NCBI GenBank assembly: GCA_030770535.1
Contig: JASVEC010000037.1
Span: forward strand, 1 to 64,000
Source of the DNA: Batkoa obscura
Taxonomy: Eukaryota; Entomophthoromycota; Entomophthoromycetes; Entomophthorales; Batkoaceae
Direction of reading: 5' to 3'
Length of the DNA stretch: 64,000 nucleotides
Shown: piece after piece, positions 21,626 to 34,662 of the stretch
Layout of the letters: each line of letters starts with the position of its first letter
Numbering within the stretch: the first letter of the stretch is position 1
Program-made: the position numbers and the translations under genes
The notes under the pieces: generated by a model
Told to the model about the DNA's origin: nothing
Databases searched by the model: none
The model's input: only the letters and a program-made list of their open reading frames with translations

Positions 21626-22675
21626 ATGACAAAAGTAACCAACAAACAAATTTATTATAAGGAGATCCCAAAGGGATTTCCACAGCTCGATACAACCTTT
21701 GAGTATAAACAAGAAGAAATTGATTTAAACAAAGTTGAATTATCCCAAGGTCAAGTTTTATTAGAAAATTTGATTGCTTCCGTTGACCCCTATATGAGAG
21801 GAAGAATGAGGGATCCTAAAGTACGTTCCTATGTACCAGCATTTAAATTAAATGCTAAATTAGATACTTTAACATTATCTAAAGTTATTCGTTCCAATGA
21901 CTCTAACTTACCAGAAGGTAGCTATGTAACCTTATCAGCTCCTTGTGAAAACTATTCAGTAGTAAAAGGGAAACACTGTACCCCAATAATTACTGATCCT
22001 TCTATTCCATTATCTTATTATCTTTCTATTCTTGGTGTTCCTGGATTGACCGCCTACGTTGGGTTATATAAAATTGGACAACCAAAAGCAGGAGAAACCA
22101 TATTTATTTCTGGAGCTTCAGGAGCAGTAGGTCAAATTGTTGGGCAACTAGCCAAAGAAAGAGGACTAAGAGTGATTGGCTCAGCAGGTGAAGATGAAAA
22201 GGTTGATTATTTAATTAAGGAGTTAAAATTTGATGCTGCTTTTAACTATAAAAAAGAAAAGGATTTAAAAAAAATATTAAAAGAGTTGTGCCCTAAAGGG
22301 ATCGATATTTACTTCGATAATGTAGGTGGAAAAACTTTAGAAGTAGCTATTGGATTGTGTAATGATTTTGCACGTATCCCATTGTGTGGTATGATCTCTC
22401 AATATAATTTAGCTCCTAAAGATTACTATCCTATCAAAAATTTGATCTTAGCTGTACCTAGACGTATTAAGATGGAAGGGTTTATTGCTACAGATGACCA
22501 CGGTGAATACAGTAAAATGTTCTTAAAGGATTGTCAAAATTTGATTAAGCAAAACAAACTTAAGATTAGTGAAAGTATTGATCATGGAGTTGAAAATATA
22601 CCAAGTTCTCTTTTAAAATTGTTCAAAGGTGGTAATCAAGGCAAACAATTAGTCAAATTAAGTTCCAAACTCTAA
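21626..22675 (+). CDS. MDR-family NADP-dependent oxidoreductase (prostaglandin reductase/alkenal reductase type)
   Basis: Single-exon protein of 349 residues, full length for the zinc-independent leukotriene B4 dehydrogenase-like branch of medium-chain reductases. The N-terminal catalytic domain has SVDPYMRGRM near residue 52, characteristic of this branch. The Rossmann part has LGVPGLTAYVGLY near 141, GETIFISGASGAVGQIVGQ near 160 (the AxxGxxG NADP loop) and GIDIYFDNVGG near 228. These enzymes reduce alpha,beta-unsaturated aldehydes and ketones in the cytosol. It lacks the zinc-binding cysteines of alcohol dehydrogenases. The substrate is not predictable. Confidence 0.9.
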   Translation: MTKVTNKQIYYKEIPKGFPQLDTTFEYKQEEIDLNKVELSQGQVLLENLIASVDPYMRGRMRDPKVRSYVPAFKLNAKLDTLTLSKVIRSNDSNLPEGSYVTLSAPCENYSVVKGKHCTPIITDPSIPLSYYLSILGVPGLTAYVGLYKIGQPKAGETIFISGASGAVGQIVGQLAKERGLRVIGSAGEDEKVDYLIKELKFDAAFNYKKEKDLKKILKELCPKGIDIYFDNVGGKTLEVAIGLCNDFARIPLCGMISQYNLAPKDYYPIKNLILAVPRRIKMEGFIATDDHGEYSKMFLKDCQNLIKQNKLKISESIDHGVENIPSSLLKLFKGGNQGKQLVKLSSKL

Positions 22676-22963
22676 ATAAATTAGAATGTCATATTAAAAT
22701 ATTATGTTTTTATTTTTATTGTTATCTGTGTATTCTTACTTTTATTATAGCGATTTATTTGACATTATTCACTATTACTCATGATTCATAATTCATAATT
22801 CATAATTTTTAGATGACTTCAATAAATAGAGCAACTATAAAAATTAGGTTTTATTTTTATAATCATAATAAGATAAATGCTGATAAAAAGAAGGATACTC
22901 AGTTCACTAATAAACCCAATAAAACTGTTATGTTCAAAATATAGTATTCAAAAATATTCGATC

Positions 22964-24610
22964 ATGAATTATAATGAAGACAAAAGTAAGAGGTAGTAAA
23001 TCGAAAATGAAATTACTAATATTTTTGATTTATTAAAAGAGATTCAACCAAAGGATCACCTTCAGTTAAAGTAAGTCAAATTCCATTAACAGTGTTATAG
23101 TGATTAAACATAAATATTAATAAATAGTAACAATAAAAACAAATTGTCACTACAATGGAAACAAAAGCCAAGTACAATATTGATAGTAAAAAAACCAAAC
23201 GATAAACAAACGGATGAGGCATTATTAGAGATGGTTGAGTAAATACTATTAATAATCCCAAAAGAATAATATTTAGTTAAATGTTCACAAAACCAGCTGG
23301 CTAAATCAACAAAAATCATATAATATTATCATTGAACCACATAATAAGCCTGAGGTGATAGAAAAGTTGAAAGAAGTAACTGTTTTTAATCATGGTAAAT
23401 TCAAATTTAATATTTTTTATAACTATTATAATTGGATATAATCCTACTTAAAGAAACATGGAAAGGATTGAAAGACCAAGTAGACATGGTAATAACCTTA
23501 GGTGGAGATGGTTCTCTATTGCATGTATCTTCTTTATTTAATCAAACGGTGCCTCCTATCATCTCCTTTTCTATGGGTACGTTGGGCTTTTTATTGCCAT
23601 TTCGTAAGATTTATGTTGCTTTGCTATTCAAATTAATCATGAATATTTATTTAGACATCAAGAACTATAAGTCAGATCTAGAAAATTTTATTAATGGCAA
23701 AATTCAACTTATAAAGCGAGATCGTTTAGCTTGCTCTTTTTTAGATAGTGATAATCAACCCAAATTATTCTCATGGACTGGGGAATCAAGTGGTAATTTA
23801 ACCTATATTTGAGATAAGATATTATATCAACACTACTGCTCTATTCTATTTAAATAGACAAAATTCATATAGTGAATGAAATCAATTTACATCGAGGTAT
23901 TTATCCACATTTAACAAGTATAAATTGTTATGTTGATGATTTATATTTAACCAACGGAGTAGTAATATTAATATTTTTTAATTCATAATTACTATACTAA
24001 CAAACCCAAGGCTGACGGGTATATTAAATTATAATAATTTAAATAAACTTAAATTTGAAATTATTTAGTATAATGATTTCTACGCCTACTGGTAGTACCG
24101 CTTACTCTTTATCCGCTGGTAATATAATGAATTATTTGATAGTAATAATATGATGTAATACTGTTATTCTTTTTATTAGGCGGTCCTATTATTCATCCAA
24201 TGGTAGCTTGTTTATTATTAACTCCTATATGCCCAAGGTCACTGTCGTTTAGGCCAGTAGTCTTACCTTCTACTAGTAAAATTACTTTAAAAGTAAGCTT
24301 TTATCATTTTATTACAACGTTAGTTAATTTGAAATCTTTAAGGTTCATCCAGAGTCTAGAACACATACTCAAATCTCATTGGACGGTAGACAAATTGGTA
24401 CCTTAAATTATAACGAGTTAGTAAATGTAAATAATAATTTAATTTAATTTAATTGATAATATAAAAATACTAATAATCAAAAATAAATAGATAACGATAT
24501 CAGATTATCCTTTATTTTCAGCTAATAGAATAGGGTTAGGTGAAGATTGGACACATGATATCAATCGATTATTAAAATGGAATCAAAGTTTTTCAATTTT
24601 TTCCAAATAA
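22964..24610 (+). CDS. NAD kinase
   Basis: ATP-NAD kinase, which phosphorylates NAD to NADP. It is split into about ten exons that join in frame: MNYNEDKSKR, then STKGSPSVK, LSLQWKQKPSTILIVKKPND, SYNIIIEPHNKPEVIEKL, MVITLGGDGSLLHVSSLF (the GGDG motif, about 23488-23540), IISFSMGTLGFLLPF, KRDRLACSFLD, VNEINLHRGIYPHL, then ADG/IMISTPTGSTAYSLSAGGP (about 24013-24185) and HPESRTHTQISLDGRQIG, ending FSIFSK. All catalytic motifs of the family are present. Several introns make each open stretch short, so it is easy to miss. It ends 7 bases before the stop codon of the convergent MRH-domain gene. Splice sites are inferred by eye. Confidence 0.88.
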
Positions 24611-24617
24611 ATCAACG

Positions 24618-25687
24618 TTAAACCTCATCATCATCATCTACTAACATAGGTCCACCACCTGTTTGATTTAAATGAGAATAACCATTAGAATTTCGATTTC
24701 TATTAAATAAATTTTTAAATGTATCAATTATTTTGACTAATATTATGATACTCATATCCTAACAAAATATTAATATAAACATAAAACTATTATTTTTTAT
24801 AACTGTTACCTTGACAAAATCATAAATATTGTACCAAAACTCGTAATTGGGTATTTGTTGTAATCCTTGTTTTTTCATTACAAATCGATTATATAATATT
24901 CCTCCCAAAAGATAAACTGTAACAATCACTGTAATTATAGTCCAAATAATGGAGGCACCGCCACCAGTACTACTATTGTTGCTATTACCAGGTGTTTTTT
25001 GGCCATCCTTGTCAAGTGGACAAGCGTGTATGCTTTTAATTTCAAACTGATATTGGCATTTTAAATAATCGCCTAAAAACTCGACAACTGGCTAACAAAA
25101 TCAATACATCTAAATAATAAAACAATTGTTATATTACCTCGTCCTTGGCATTAGTATCACAAGTAAAAATAAGTTTACTATTGATACGATTGACATCAAT
25201 ATCTTCACAATTATCACCGTTTTTATATTCTAAGATTACATGGCCACCTTTTTTATACAACTTTTTATCAACTTTTCTATTTAAATTAAACAAAGATAAA
25301 AAAACCAAACTCAAAAGCAAAAAATAGCAATTACCCTAAAGAAACCGATTTACCATCTTTTTCGGGCAATAAAATAGCACCAACAGTATCAGGTTCCATC
25401 AAACCAGATTTAGCGTAATTGATATTGTTACATATATTTAGTTTAAAACTCATTTCTTTTTCTTCATGATCTGGGTCCGCTTCTACTTTCAAAGTGTAAT
25501 CACTAGTTCAGTTAGTTAATGTTCATTTTTTAAATCTTGTTCAAAATTACTCTTTCTTCTTAATGAGCTTTGTTAGATCATAAACCACCTTTCCGTCCTT
25601 ATCCTTTATTTGACATTCGTCGCTGTCCTTACAGTTGATATATAGAATAGTGAATATCAATAGTAATATGTAGTTGATAAGTTTCAT
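24618..25687 (-). CDS. MRH-domain type I membrane protein (mannose-6-phosphate receptor-like, Mrl1-type)
   Basis: Begins with a signal peptide (MKLINYILLLIFTILYINC) and continues into a lumenal domain with paired cysteines (DSDECQIKDKDGKVVYDLT, FKLNICNNINYAK, NGDNCEDI, LIFTCDTNAKDE, LKCQYQFEIKSIHACP). A membrane helix follows (SIIWTIITVIVTVYLLGGILY) and a cytosolic tail with IPNYEFWYNIYDFVKDM, a block common in fungal Mrl1 and related sorting receptors. Five exons are inferred with introns of about 50 nt. The family sorts lumenal hydrolases between Golgi and vacuole. The tail ends in an acidic stretch (LVDDDEV). Whether it binds mannose-6-phosphate cannot be said from sequence; Atg27-like proteins share the same fold. 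Confidence 0.78.
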
Positions 25688-28075
25688 TTTTGATAAAAAA
25701 GCAAGTAGTTGAATTTTTCAAAGAGTTATTATAATTTGGAATAAATTGAACTAACCATTCAACTTGTTTATCCGTTTTTATTGGCTTTAATTTTTTTTTT
25801 TCTAAAATTATCTTATCTCACTTATGCTTTTATGATGTGGCAGTTTTTTTGGTTTGATGCCAAGCTTGACTTTAGAACTTATAATAGACAAAAATTATCG
25901 CTTTGGAAGCTTTTGGGTAGTATTAATGTTATATAAATATCAAATGTTACTTATTTCTAAAGAATAATACAATATATTATTAATAAATATAACGTCATCT
26001 ATAATAAAGTGGGACTATTACCTTAAGTTATGGCTATATTGCTTTTAGTAGGGCTGTTTTAAAAACAGGTACAATAAACATAAATTCGAGTCATAAAATT
26101 TTAAATGTAATACAATTAAGCATCAATTTTTTTTGCAAATTCAATATAAAATCTTTTATGATTTTAAACTATGTAAAATAAACGCATACGATATACAGAG
26201 TTTATAATAGAATGGTTAAAAAATCGAAATGTCAATATTTAAATGTCAGCATTACAACCCTTCTAATTAAAAGGCTAAACTAGTTTTTCACAATAGCACT
26301 AATATATTCATTTACGCTTACTGCTATTAGTTACTTTATTTGATATCAAAAACCAACAATATTGAGGAAACTTATTTAATACTGGTCAATTATAAAAACT
26401 CCATTTTCTGTAAAACTTTTAAAAGTCGATTAGCTTTATTTATGATTAAAGGTCATATTTACATACATTTATCCAATGGGTTGTTATATCATTTAACAGT
26501 GTCTAATCCCAAAATCATAGTGTGAACGATCATTTAAGAGTTACGAAGTATATTGATCCCTCTATTTCTTCAATTAGCTTTAAAGGGAGTTTAAAATTTC
26601 AATTTTTATTCGATGTCCTTTTAGTGAGAGTATTTTAATATTTGGATCCGATCAAGTTATCTGATTTGTGCTTTTTACAAATAGTTTCAATTAATAACCT
26701 AATTTGTAAGAAAGCACTCAGCACATTTAGTTTATAGCTTTCAAAAATATAGTCATTATCAACAAAGCTTTATTAAGGAATATGTATTGTCGATAAAGTA
26801 TATGAGTTTAAATAACCAAACTATCAACTATATAAATTTCTGTTCAAATTTAGTATCTATTTATCATAAAAATACATCTAATAACCATTATATTATCATT
26901 AATGATAACAATGTTAATAATGATAATCATTTTAAAATAGAAATGAAATCGCCAAAGTTAAGAAAAATAGTTATGTTTTCTTTTAATCATTTAGGCGATT
27001 TGAAGATATTCAAAGATGATATAAATCAACTTGAAATGTTAAATACTATTATTTATGATTGAAGTATTATAATATATTATTAGGGATTTGAACTCAGATA
27101 ACTTAAAGCTGTTTAGAATACATTCATACTATAGATGAAACCTTGAGGGGTTTTATATTATTAAGATAATATTCATTAAATTGAAGGTACTGGATTTGCT
27201 ATTGGAAGACTCTACCATATCTTCTACTAAAGTTAATTTTATTACAAACTTTTGGTCTAGTTTAAAAACAAAAGTCGAAGAAAAAAACAACAGTAATATT
27301 AGATGCATTGATAGTTTAAAGCAATAAAAGAATATTAGATTGCAGGCGGGTGAACTCATACTTTTATATTAATAGAATCGAATACAATAGTATAGGATTG
27401 ATTAAATATGACAACTTTATTAGTTCAGATTTATTTAATCCCTATTATGTAGTTAATAATGATTTTCGAATTTTAGACCTTATAAGAGTTTTATGTTTGC
27501 GGTTTAACAATGCTCTTATTAAATTTGTTTTCTACTATCATCTATACAGATTATTTATCTTACAAATTGATACTGTAATATCAAGGAATGTTAATAGATC
27601 TTAATATAAATACTAGCAACCTCTTTAAAGATGGCTTTAGTCTATCTAAATATAAAGTTTTAAAATAAAGCAAACTTAGTTCAATATAAACTATTTTTAA
27701 AGAATTCTTCTATCCCTTAGCTTCCTTTCTGAACCTTGAAATATTCGAAGTCAAAAGACTCAATTTACAGCTGTAATACAAAAAACAATCTATACTTAGT
27801 ATCGTATTTACTTTTGATATGGATTGACGTTTTTATACTAAATTAGAAGATAGTTCAATGTTTGACCTATATGTGATTATAACTGAACATTTTCAACTAT
27901 TATTTAAGGTTTGGTTTATACACTTTTTAGTATATTACAATAGTCAGTGTTTTCTAATACTGTATTTTATAAGTTAGATGTCCATAAAAGTAAATATATG
28001 CATTTAAAATATCACTATAAGAAGAAAATAGGTAGTAATGATTTAATTTTATTACAATAAATAATAAAGATAAAC
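25688..28075. other. Gene-poor region with coding-like remnants
   Basis: Nothing here can be assigned to a family. Short open patches near 26340-26525, 26787-27062 (a Asn/Asp/Lys-rich run, then LRKIVMFSFNHLGDL) and 27350-27604 are in the same direction and separated by stops, which could mark one old decayed gene. No similarity is recognised and base composition is like the surrounding spacer. Confidence 0.4.
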
Positions 28076-28079
28076 TAAT

Positions 28080-28820
28080 AGTCAAGGGCTGAAATGCTCT
28101 TCAGGAAACTTAAAATCTTTGGGTTTCTTAAGCTCTATCTTTTTAGTGTAACATCCTTGTTTATAAGCTCAGTCTTAGCAATTTTTTCTGCCTTGTCTAC
28201 AGTAACTTAATTAGATGTTCCATTGTATTTGGCTAAATAATTTACAAAGTTTTGTTCTTGAATTTTGCCTGTTTCTATTTCTTCATTAGATGAAGGGGCA
28301 TCATTTTTAGCAACGACTGAAGCACCTCATAAGGAACCACCGATAGCCTATTTATCCTCTGAAAGTAAAAGAATAGAAAAGCCATTAGGAGCATAAATCA
28401 TACCAGATGAGCAATATTAGTAAGGAAGATAAATACATCAGATCCTTGACCGCCATGTTGAGTTTAAGTAGAAGCAAAGATACCTTCGAATTTATCATTC
28501 AAAACACCACTCACCTGCGATTCATTACATGAATCAATGAAATCTTTAATTCTAGCTGAAATGATCCTAAAACGAGCTGGGAAGTCAAACAAAATGCTAT
28601 CAACTTCTTTGTGTAAATCTGGAGTAACAACTGGTATATACGGTTTTACTAGAACTTATATTTTATCCAACGCTTCTTCAAATGAAATTTTAGGAATTTA
28701 ATAAAGGGTTATTTCAACTTTTTCTTCTTTATCTGCTCCTTTTTTAATAGCTTCTGTAAGCTTATAAACGTAAGAGTAAGTTGAATAATATACAATGAAA
28801 AGTTTTGGTTTTTTAGGGGC
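28080..28820 (-). pseudogene. Decayed WrbA/flavodoxin-like NAD(P)H:quinone oxidoreductase
   Basis: Read on the minus strand, one frame carries the WrbA/Pst2/Ycp4 pattern in order: KPKLFIVYYSTYSYVYKL (the FMN-binding start), EKVEITLY, VDSILFDFPARF (family: GiPTRFG), RIKDFIDSC, DKFEGIFAST followed by TQHGGQGS (family: STGTQGGGQE), then in a shifted frame SSGMIYAPNGFS (family HGMIFVPIGYS) and IGGS. At least six in-frame stops and one frame change interrupt it, and key glycines are lost. The parent enzyme would reduce quinones by two electrons using FMN. It lies next to an Old Yellow Enzyme gene, another FMN reductase, perhaps by chance. Confidence 0.8.
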
Positions 28821-28921
28821 GATTATTTCTCGGTTTACTGTTTTGTTTCTTCATTTTGTAATTTATGTTTAATTTTGTGTTTATTCTACCATTGTTTAAT
28901 CTCTATATAACTTTTAATTAC

Positions 28922-29022
28922 ATTTGGGGATATTTTTTCGATTTCATTATTTTTCCATTTTTAAGCACTATTTGAGTGAAAAATTGTTAGTGAAATTCCT
29001 AAACACAAAAAAATATCTATAT
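28922..29022 (+). mobile_element. MITE copy 6 (diverged ends)
   Basis: TTTGGGGATATTTTTTCG at the left, core AAGCACTATTTGAGTG, right end AAATATCTATAT eroded. Confidence 0.75.
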
Positions 29023-29416
29023 TTGTTTTATACTTTTATGACCATTTTGATTATTAATTTAGCTTTGGGATTTAGAATTTATTGAGTACAATTATAATTA
29101 TTTGGCCTTGGGATTCACTTATAAATTGATGATAAATCGACCAACAAGTCACCCTTTATTGATGTAAAATTGAGTTTTTTGAGTGTAGTATTGTACTTGA
29201 AGTTAATAGTAGCTAATTTAAAACTATTTTAAGAGAACTGCAGTCAGTTTAACAACAATTTTTAAAATTAAATATTTATTTAGGCAGTATTAAAGCCCAA
29301 TCTTAGATTTCAGCTAAAATTAAGCTAAATATTTGCTCTTAAATCAGCAGTTAAGTAAGTAGTAATTCTCTTGAATTAGCTGTAAGATTCAGTAGAACTA
29401 ACGGGAATTATAACAG

Positions 29417-29520
29417 TATATAGGGATGTATTTTTGTGTTTAAAAATTTTACTGATAATTTTTCCACTCAAATAGCACTTAAAAGATAGAAAAAGTGAAG
29501 CCAAAAAAAACACCTTCAAA
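29417..29520 (-). mobile_element. MITE copy 7
   Basis: Reverse orientation: TATATAGGGATGTATTTTTGTG at the left, core CCACTCAAATAGCACTT, right end GAAGCCAAAAAAAACACC. It ends about 48 bases past the stop codon of the Old Yellow Enzyme gene, in its probable 3' flank. Confidence 0.85.
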
Positions 29521-29567
29521 TCTTTTTTAATAAATTTATTTATTTATTTCGTTTTATACAACTAGGG

Positions 29568-31006
<1,439 letters not shown>

Positions 31007-32372
31007 ATTTTTTATCCTGTAATACTGAAATTTTAATTTAATCTTTATATATATTTTATTATCACAATGCGAATTAATTGATTGGTAATATGAACTTGAT
31101 TGTTGTATTCTTAAATAGTTTAAACATTACTTTTTCATAGTTGTGTATTTTGATTTATAATATATTGCTAATTTGTGAGACTATTCCATTTTCTATTAAA
31201 CAGAGCATAATAATTATCTTTAACTATTAAGATAATCAATTTGTTAGGAAAGGTATTATTGCTCTTATATCAATAAGAAACTACCCTGTTGCCTTTCAAA
31301 ATTGATTGTTCAATTGTTATTTTAACATGAAGTATATTAATCACTTTAAAAATATTTCTATGATAATATGTACACGCTTTTAATTAATTGTCTAAAAATA
31401 TTTTGACTGTTCAAATATAAGACCCACTAATTACTATTATTAATAATAAATTAATCCACAAATGAATATACCTTTTAGCATTTTTTAAAAAATGGTAATT
31501 AAATTTATCAAATTGTGATTACATAATAAGTATTAATTATGCTTTCATACATTCAAATGCCTTATTAATATTCTACAGATGATGAATAATATATCGCTAA
31601 TTAAATATTAGTTTGATACTTTAGTAATATCTTAGTTATTTGTAAATTGATTATTCAGATTTAAAAAAAATGCTATTCTTTTTGATTAAATGTAAAACTA
31701 TAAAAGATGATGTATCAAATAAATTCTATTTATATGACACTAAGGCATTGTAGACCTATCCCTGGTAAATGATATAGCTATATGGTCATTCTTTACTATA
31801 TATACTCCTCTTATATACATCATTGTTTTTTACAGACAAAAATAGGAATTTGAGTGTTGAGAAAAATGACAAAGAATTCAAATATAAAGGGAATGAATTT
31901 TATACTAATAATATATCGAACTGGTTTGTACTTATGACCAAATATCGACCTTTTATCTACGAAGTTTTTTAAAATAGTATTAGTTTTAACTTACAATAAT
32001 TAGCTATAGCATTATAGTATTAATTTATATTTCAAAGGATGCAGGTGTGGAATTAAACTGTTTTAATATTTATGTAATTGTGTTTCTTAATCTTTAATTG
32101 ATAGTTGCTATCAAGTAACTAAAGAGCAAAGCATAAATAAAATATAATGCTGGAATAAAAAAATAAAAACAAGGGAGCATTTTAAATAGTTATATCTTGG
32201 TTATATATAAAATATAGCTCCATAATAAACTCTTGAGGTTATGAACTCATATTTCAAATTATAGGCAAGTTATACACAATATGAAAATTTAAGTGTTTAT
32301 GCTTAAAGGTTGCTAAAGTAGTTGGCATTGGTATCAACTGCTACTTTAGCTTCTTGCTTGATTATTTAAGCT

Positions 32373-32478
32373 ATATATGGGAATAAATTTTTTTAAAGAA
32401 TTTTACTAGCAATTTTTCCACTCAAGTAGTGCCTAAAAAATGAAAAAAGTGATGAAACCAAAAAAGTATTTCTATATA
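32373..32478 (-). mobile_element. MITE copy 8
   Basis: Reverse orientation: TATATATGGGAATAAATTTT at the left, core CCACTCAAGTAGTGCCT, diverged right end TATTTCTATATA. Confidence 0.75.
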
Positions 32479-32683
32479 GTTTGTTATTCTCACATATGGC
32501 CTTTCTTACTGTAATAAAAATAGCATCTCTGATTGTGATAACTAATGTGTACACTATAAGCTGAAAATTAAAACTGATAAATTAAATTGAAGATTTATAA
32601 ATCAACATGATTCTTTAGTACTGGAAATTCGTTAGTGATTGTCTTTATGATAATATACTATAAACTTATAGAATACAGCAATT

Positions 32684-32770
32684 GAGGTATTTTTTTTGAC
32701 TTCACTTTTTCCATTTTTTTAAGCGCTATTTGAGCAGAAAAATTGCTAGTAAAATTCTCAAAAAAATCAT
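32684..32770 (+). mobile_element. MITE copy 9 (3' truncated)
   Basis: Forward orientation: TTGAGGTATTTTTTTTGACTTC, core AAGCGCTATTTGAGCAG, then AAAATTCTCAAA; right repeat missing. It lies about 160 bases before the start of the mevalonate diphosphate decarboxylase gene. Confidence 0.75.
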
Positions 32771-32929
32771 TTTTAATTGTTCTTGTTCAAATTACATTAA
32801 TTTTGTAAATCAATTTTCGGCATGTAAATTTAGAAATTAATTAGCCAATAAAATTCAACTTTGGAATCGACCCATATATAATATGAGGATAAAAGTTAAA
32901 TTAAAATTAAATAGCCATCTGTTTTAAAA

Positions 32930-34159
32930 ATGAGTATAATTAAGGAGGTAACTTGCACTGCACCAGTTAATATTGCCGTAGTTAAGTACTGGGGAAAAAG
33001 AGATGAAAAATTAATTTTACCAACCAATTCTTCATTATCATGTACTTTATCTCAAGACCAACTTCAAACCAAAACTTCAATTTCGGCAAGTTCAACTTTT
33101 ACTGAAGATAAACTATGGTTGAACGGTAAAGAAGAAGACACTAAAAATTCGGCCCGTTTACAAAATTGTTTAAAAGAAACTCGTCGTTTGAGAAAAGAAT
33201 ATGAAGACTCTTTAACTTCAAAAGGTGAACAAGTTGAACAGCTTTCAAACCTAAAAATTCATGCTGCTTCTGTCAATAACTTTCCAACAGCAGCTGGTTT
33301 GGCTTCTTCCGCATCAGGTTATGCTTGTTTTGTTTACTCACTTTGTAAATTATTCGAGATTCCTATTACAGTATCTGAAATGTCTCGTATTGCTAGAGTT
33401 GGCTCAGGTTCTGCTTGTCGTTCCCTTTTTGGTGGATTTGTAGCGTGGGAAATGGGTGTCAAAGAAGATGGCTCAGATTCTCAAGCAGTACAAATAGCCC
33501 CAGAAACCCATTGGCCAGAGTTAGAAGCTTTAATTGTGGTTGTTTCTGATGCAAAAAAAGCCACGAGTAGTACTACTGGAATGCAAACCACAGTTAAAAC
33601 ATCTGAATTATTAAAACATCGTATTGAGAATGTAGTGCCTAAGCATATGGATCAAATTTCTAAAGCTATTCTCGATAAAGATTTTGAAACCTTTGCTACA
33701 ATCACTATGAAAGATTCTAATCAATTCCACGCCGTTTGTTTAGATACTTATCCACCAATTTGTTATCTTAATGATGTATCCAAAGCCATTATTAATTTAA
33801 TAACAGCTTATAATCAAGGAGAAGGAGGAATAAAGGCAGCTTATACTTATGACGCTGGGCCAAACGCAGTAATTTATGCACCTCGCTCACAAATGAAAGA
33901 ATTAGTACAGATGATATCTTATTATTTCCCATCATCTAGCCCTGGTGCTTATTTTCCAGACCCATCAAATCTTCTTGGAGGCAAAAAAGTGGACGAAGTA
34001 AAATTAGAAGACTTACCAAGTGAAGTACAAAAAGTCATTCCAGTTTACCCAATTGGGTCAGTTACCAGATTAATTCATACCTCTCTTGGAGATGGGCCTC
34101 GTATTTTAGATAACGCTGAATCGCTTTTAGATAACCAAGGCTTACCAAAAGGTCTATAA
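32930..34159 (+). CDS. MVD1: Diphosphomevalonate decarboxylase
   Basis: Single exon, 409 residues; the family is about 390-400 residues in fungi. It converts mevalonate diphosphate to isopentenyl diphosphate with ATP, in the sterol/isoprenoid pathway. Motifs: APVNIAVVKYWGKRDE near residue 11, PTNSSLSCTL near 31, NNFPTAAGLASSASGYACF near 115 (the GHMP ATP-binding loop), GSGSACRSLFGGF near 156 with the conserved Ser-Ala-Cys-Arg, and AAYTYDAGPNAVIY near 302 containing the catalytic Asp. All GHMP-kinase-fold signatures are present. The start is the first ATG and keeps the usual short leader before the CTAPVNIAV block. Confidence 0.96.
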   Translation: MSIIKEVTCTAPVNIAVVKYWGKRDEKLILPTNSSLSCTLSQDQLQTKTSISASSTFTEDKLWLNGKEEDTKNSARLQNCLKETRRLRKEYEDSLTSKGEQVEQLSNLKIHAASVNNFPTAAGLASSASGYACFVYSLCKLFEIPITVSEMSRIARVGSGSACRSLFGGFVAWEMGVKEDGSDSQAVQIAPETHWPELEALIVVVSDAKKATSSTTGMQTTVKTSELLKHRIENVVPKHMDQISKAILDKDFETFATITMKDSNQFHAVCLDTYPPICYLNDVSKAIINLITAYNQGEGGIKAAYTYDAGPNAVIYAPRSQMKELVQMISYYFPSSSPGAYFPDPSNLLGGKKVDEVKLEDLPSEVQKVIPVYPIGSVTRLIHTSLGDGPRILDNAESLLDNQGLPKGL

Positions 34160-34662
34160 GCTACAAAAGTAAAACTTAATATAATTAATATTTTGTATAT
34201 CTTGAATATAATAACTGTGTCATTTTTTTCCAATTTTTTTTTAAAATATTAAATTTAATGGGCAAATGGAACAGGTTGAACTTTAAAATTGAAAACTTCT
34301 CAAACTTTTTGAGTCAAGGAAAGGTTGAGTTGGACAATTAAAATAGTTGAAAGCCTTTAAATATTAAACATAGTACATAATAATGAAGATTAATATAAAA
34401 AATCTACGGTATTAAATCCCTAAATTTAAGCTGCACTTGTTGTATTTTTATTATAGCGCATATTCTATTTTTTAATCCCATAAGCACCTTTAAATAGCAA
34501 AAAATGTGCTGAACTTTGCTCCATATTTTTAATCACCTTTTTCAGCTAAAATTCACCTATAAAATTCGCCCTTTTTTGATAATGATATGTAAGCAATATA
34601 ATTGGGCCATAAACAAAAAGGAATAAGGAGCACCAATTATTGTTTTTTCTTTCAATATAAAA
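34160..34662. other. Intergenic region between MVD1 and SNAPC1
   Basis: About 500 AT-rich bases. No gene or repeat is recognised; holds the MVD1 3' end and the next promoter. Confidence 0.5.

Larger units (their letters stand above)
31007..32929. other. Long intergenic region with two MITEs
   Basis: About 1.9 kb without a supported gene. It contains two MITE copies near its right end and the promoters of Old Yellow Enzyme (leftwards) and mevalonate diphosphate decarboxylase (rightwards). No ORF above background. Confidence 0.6.
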
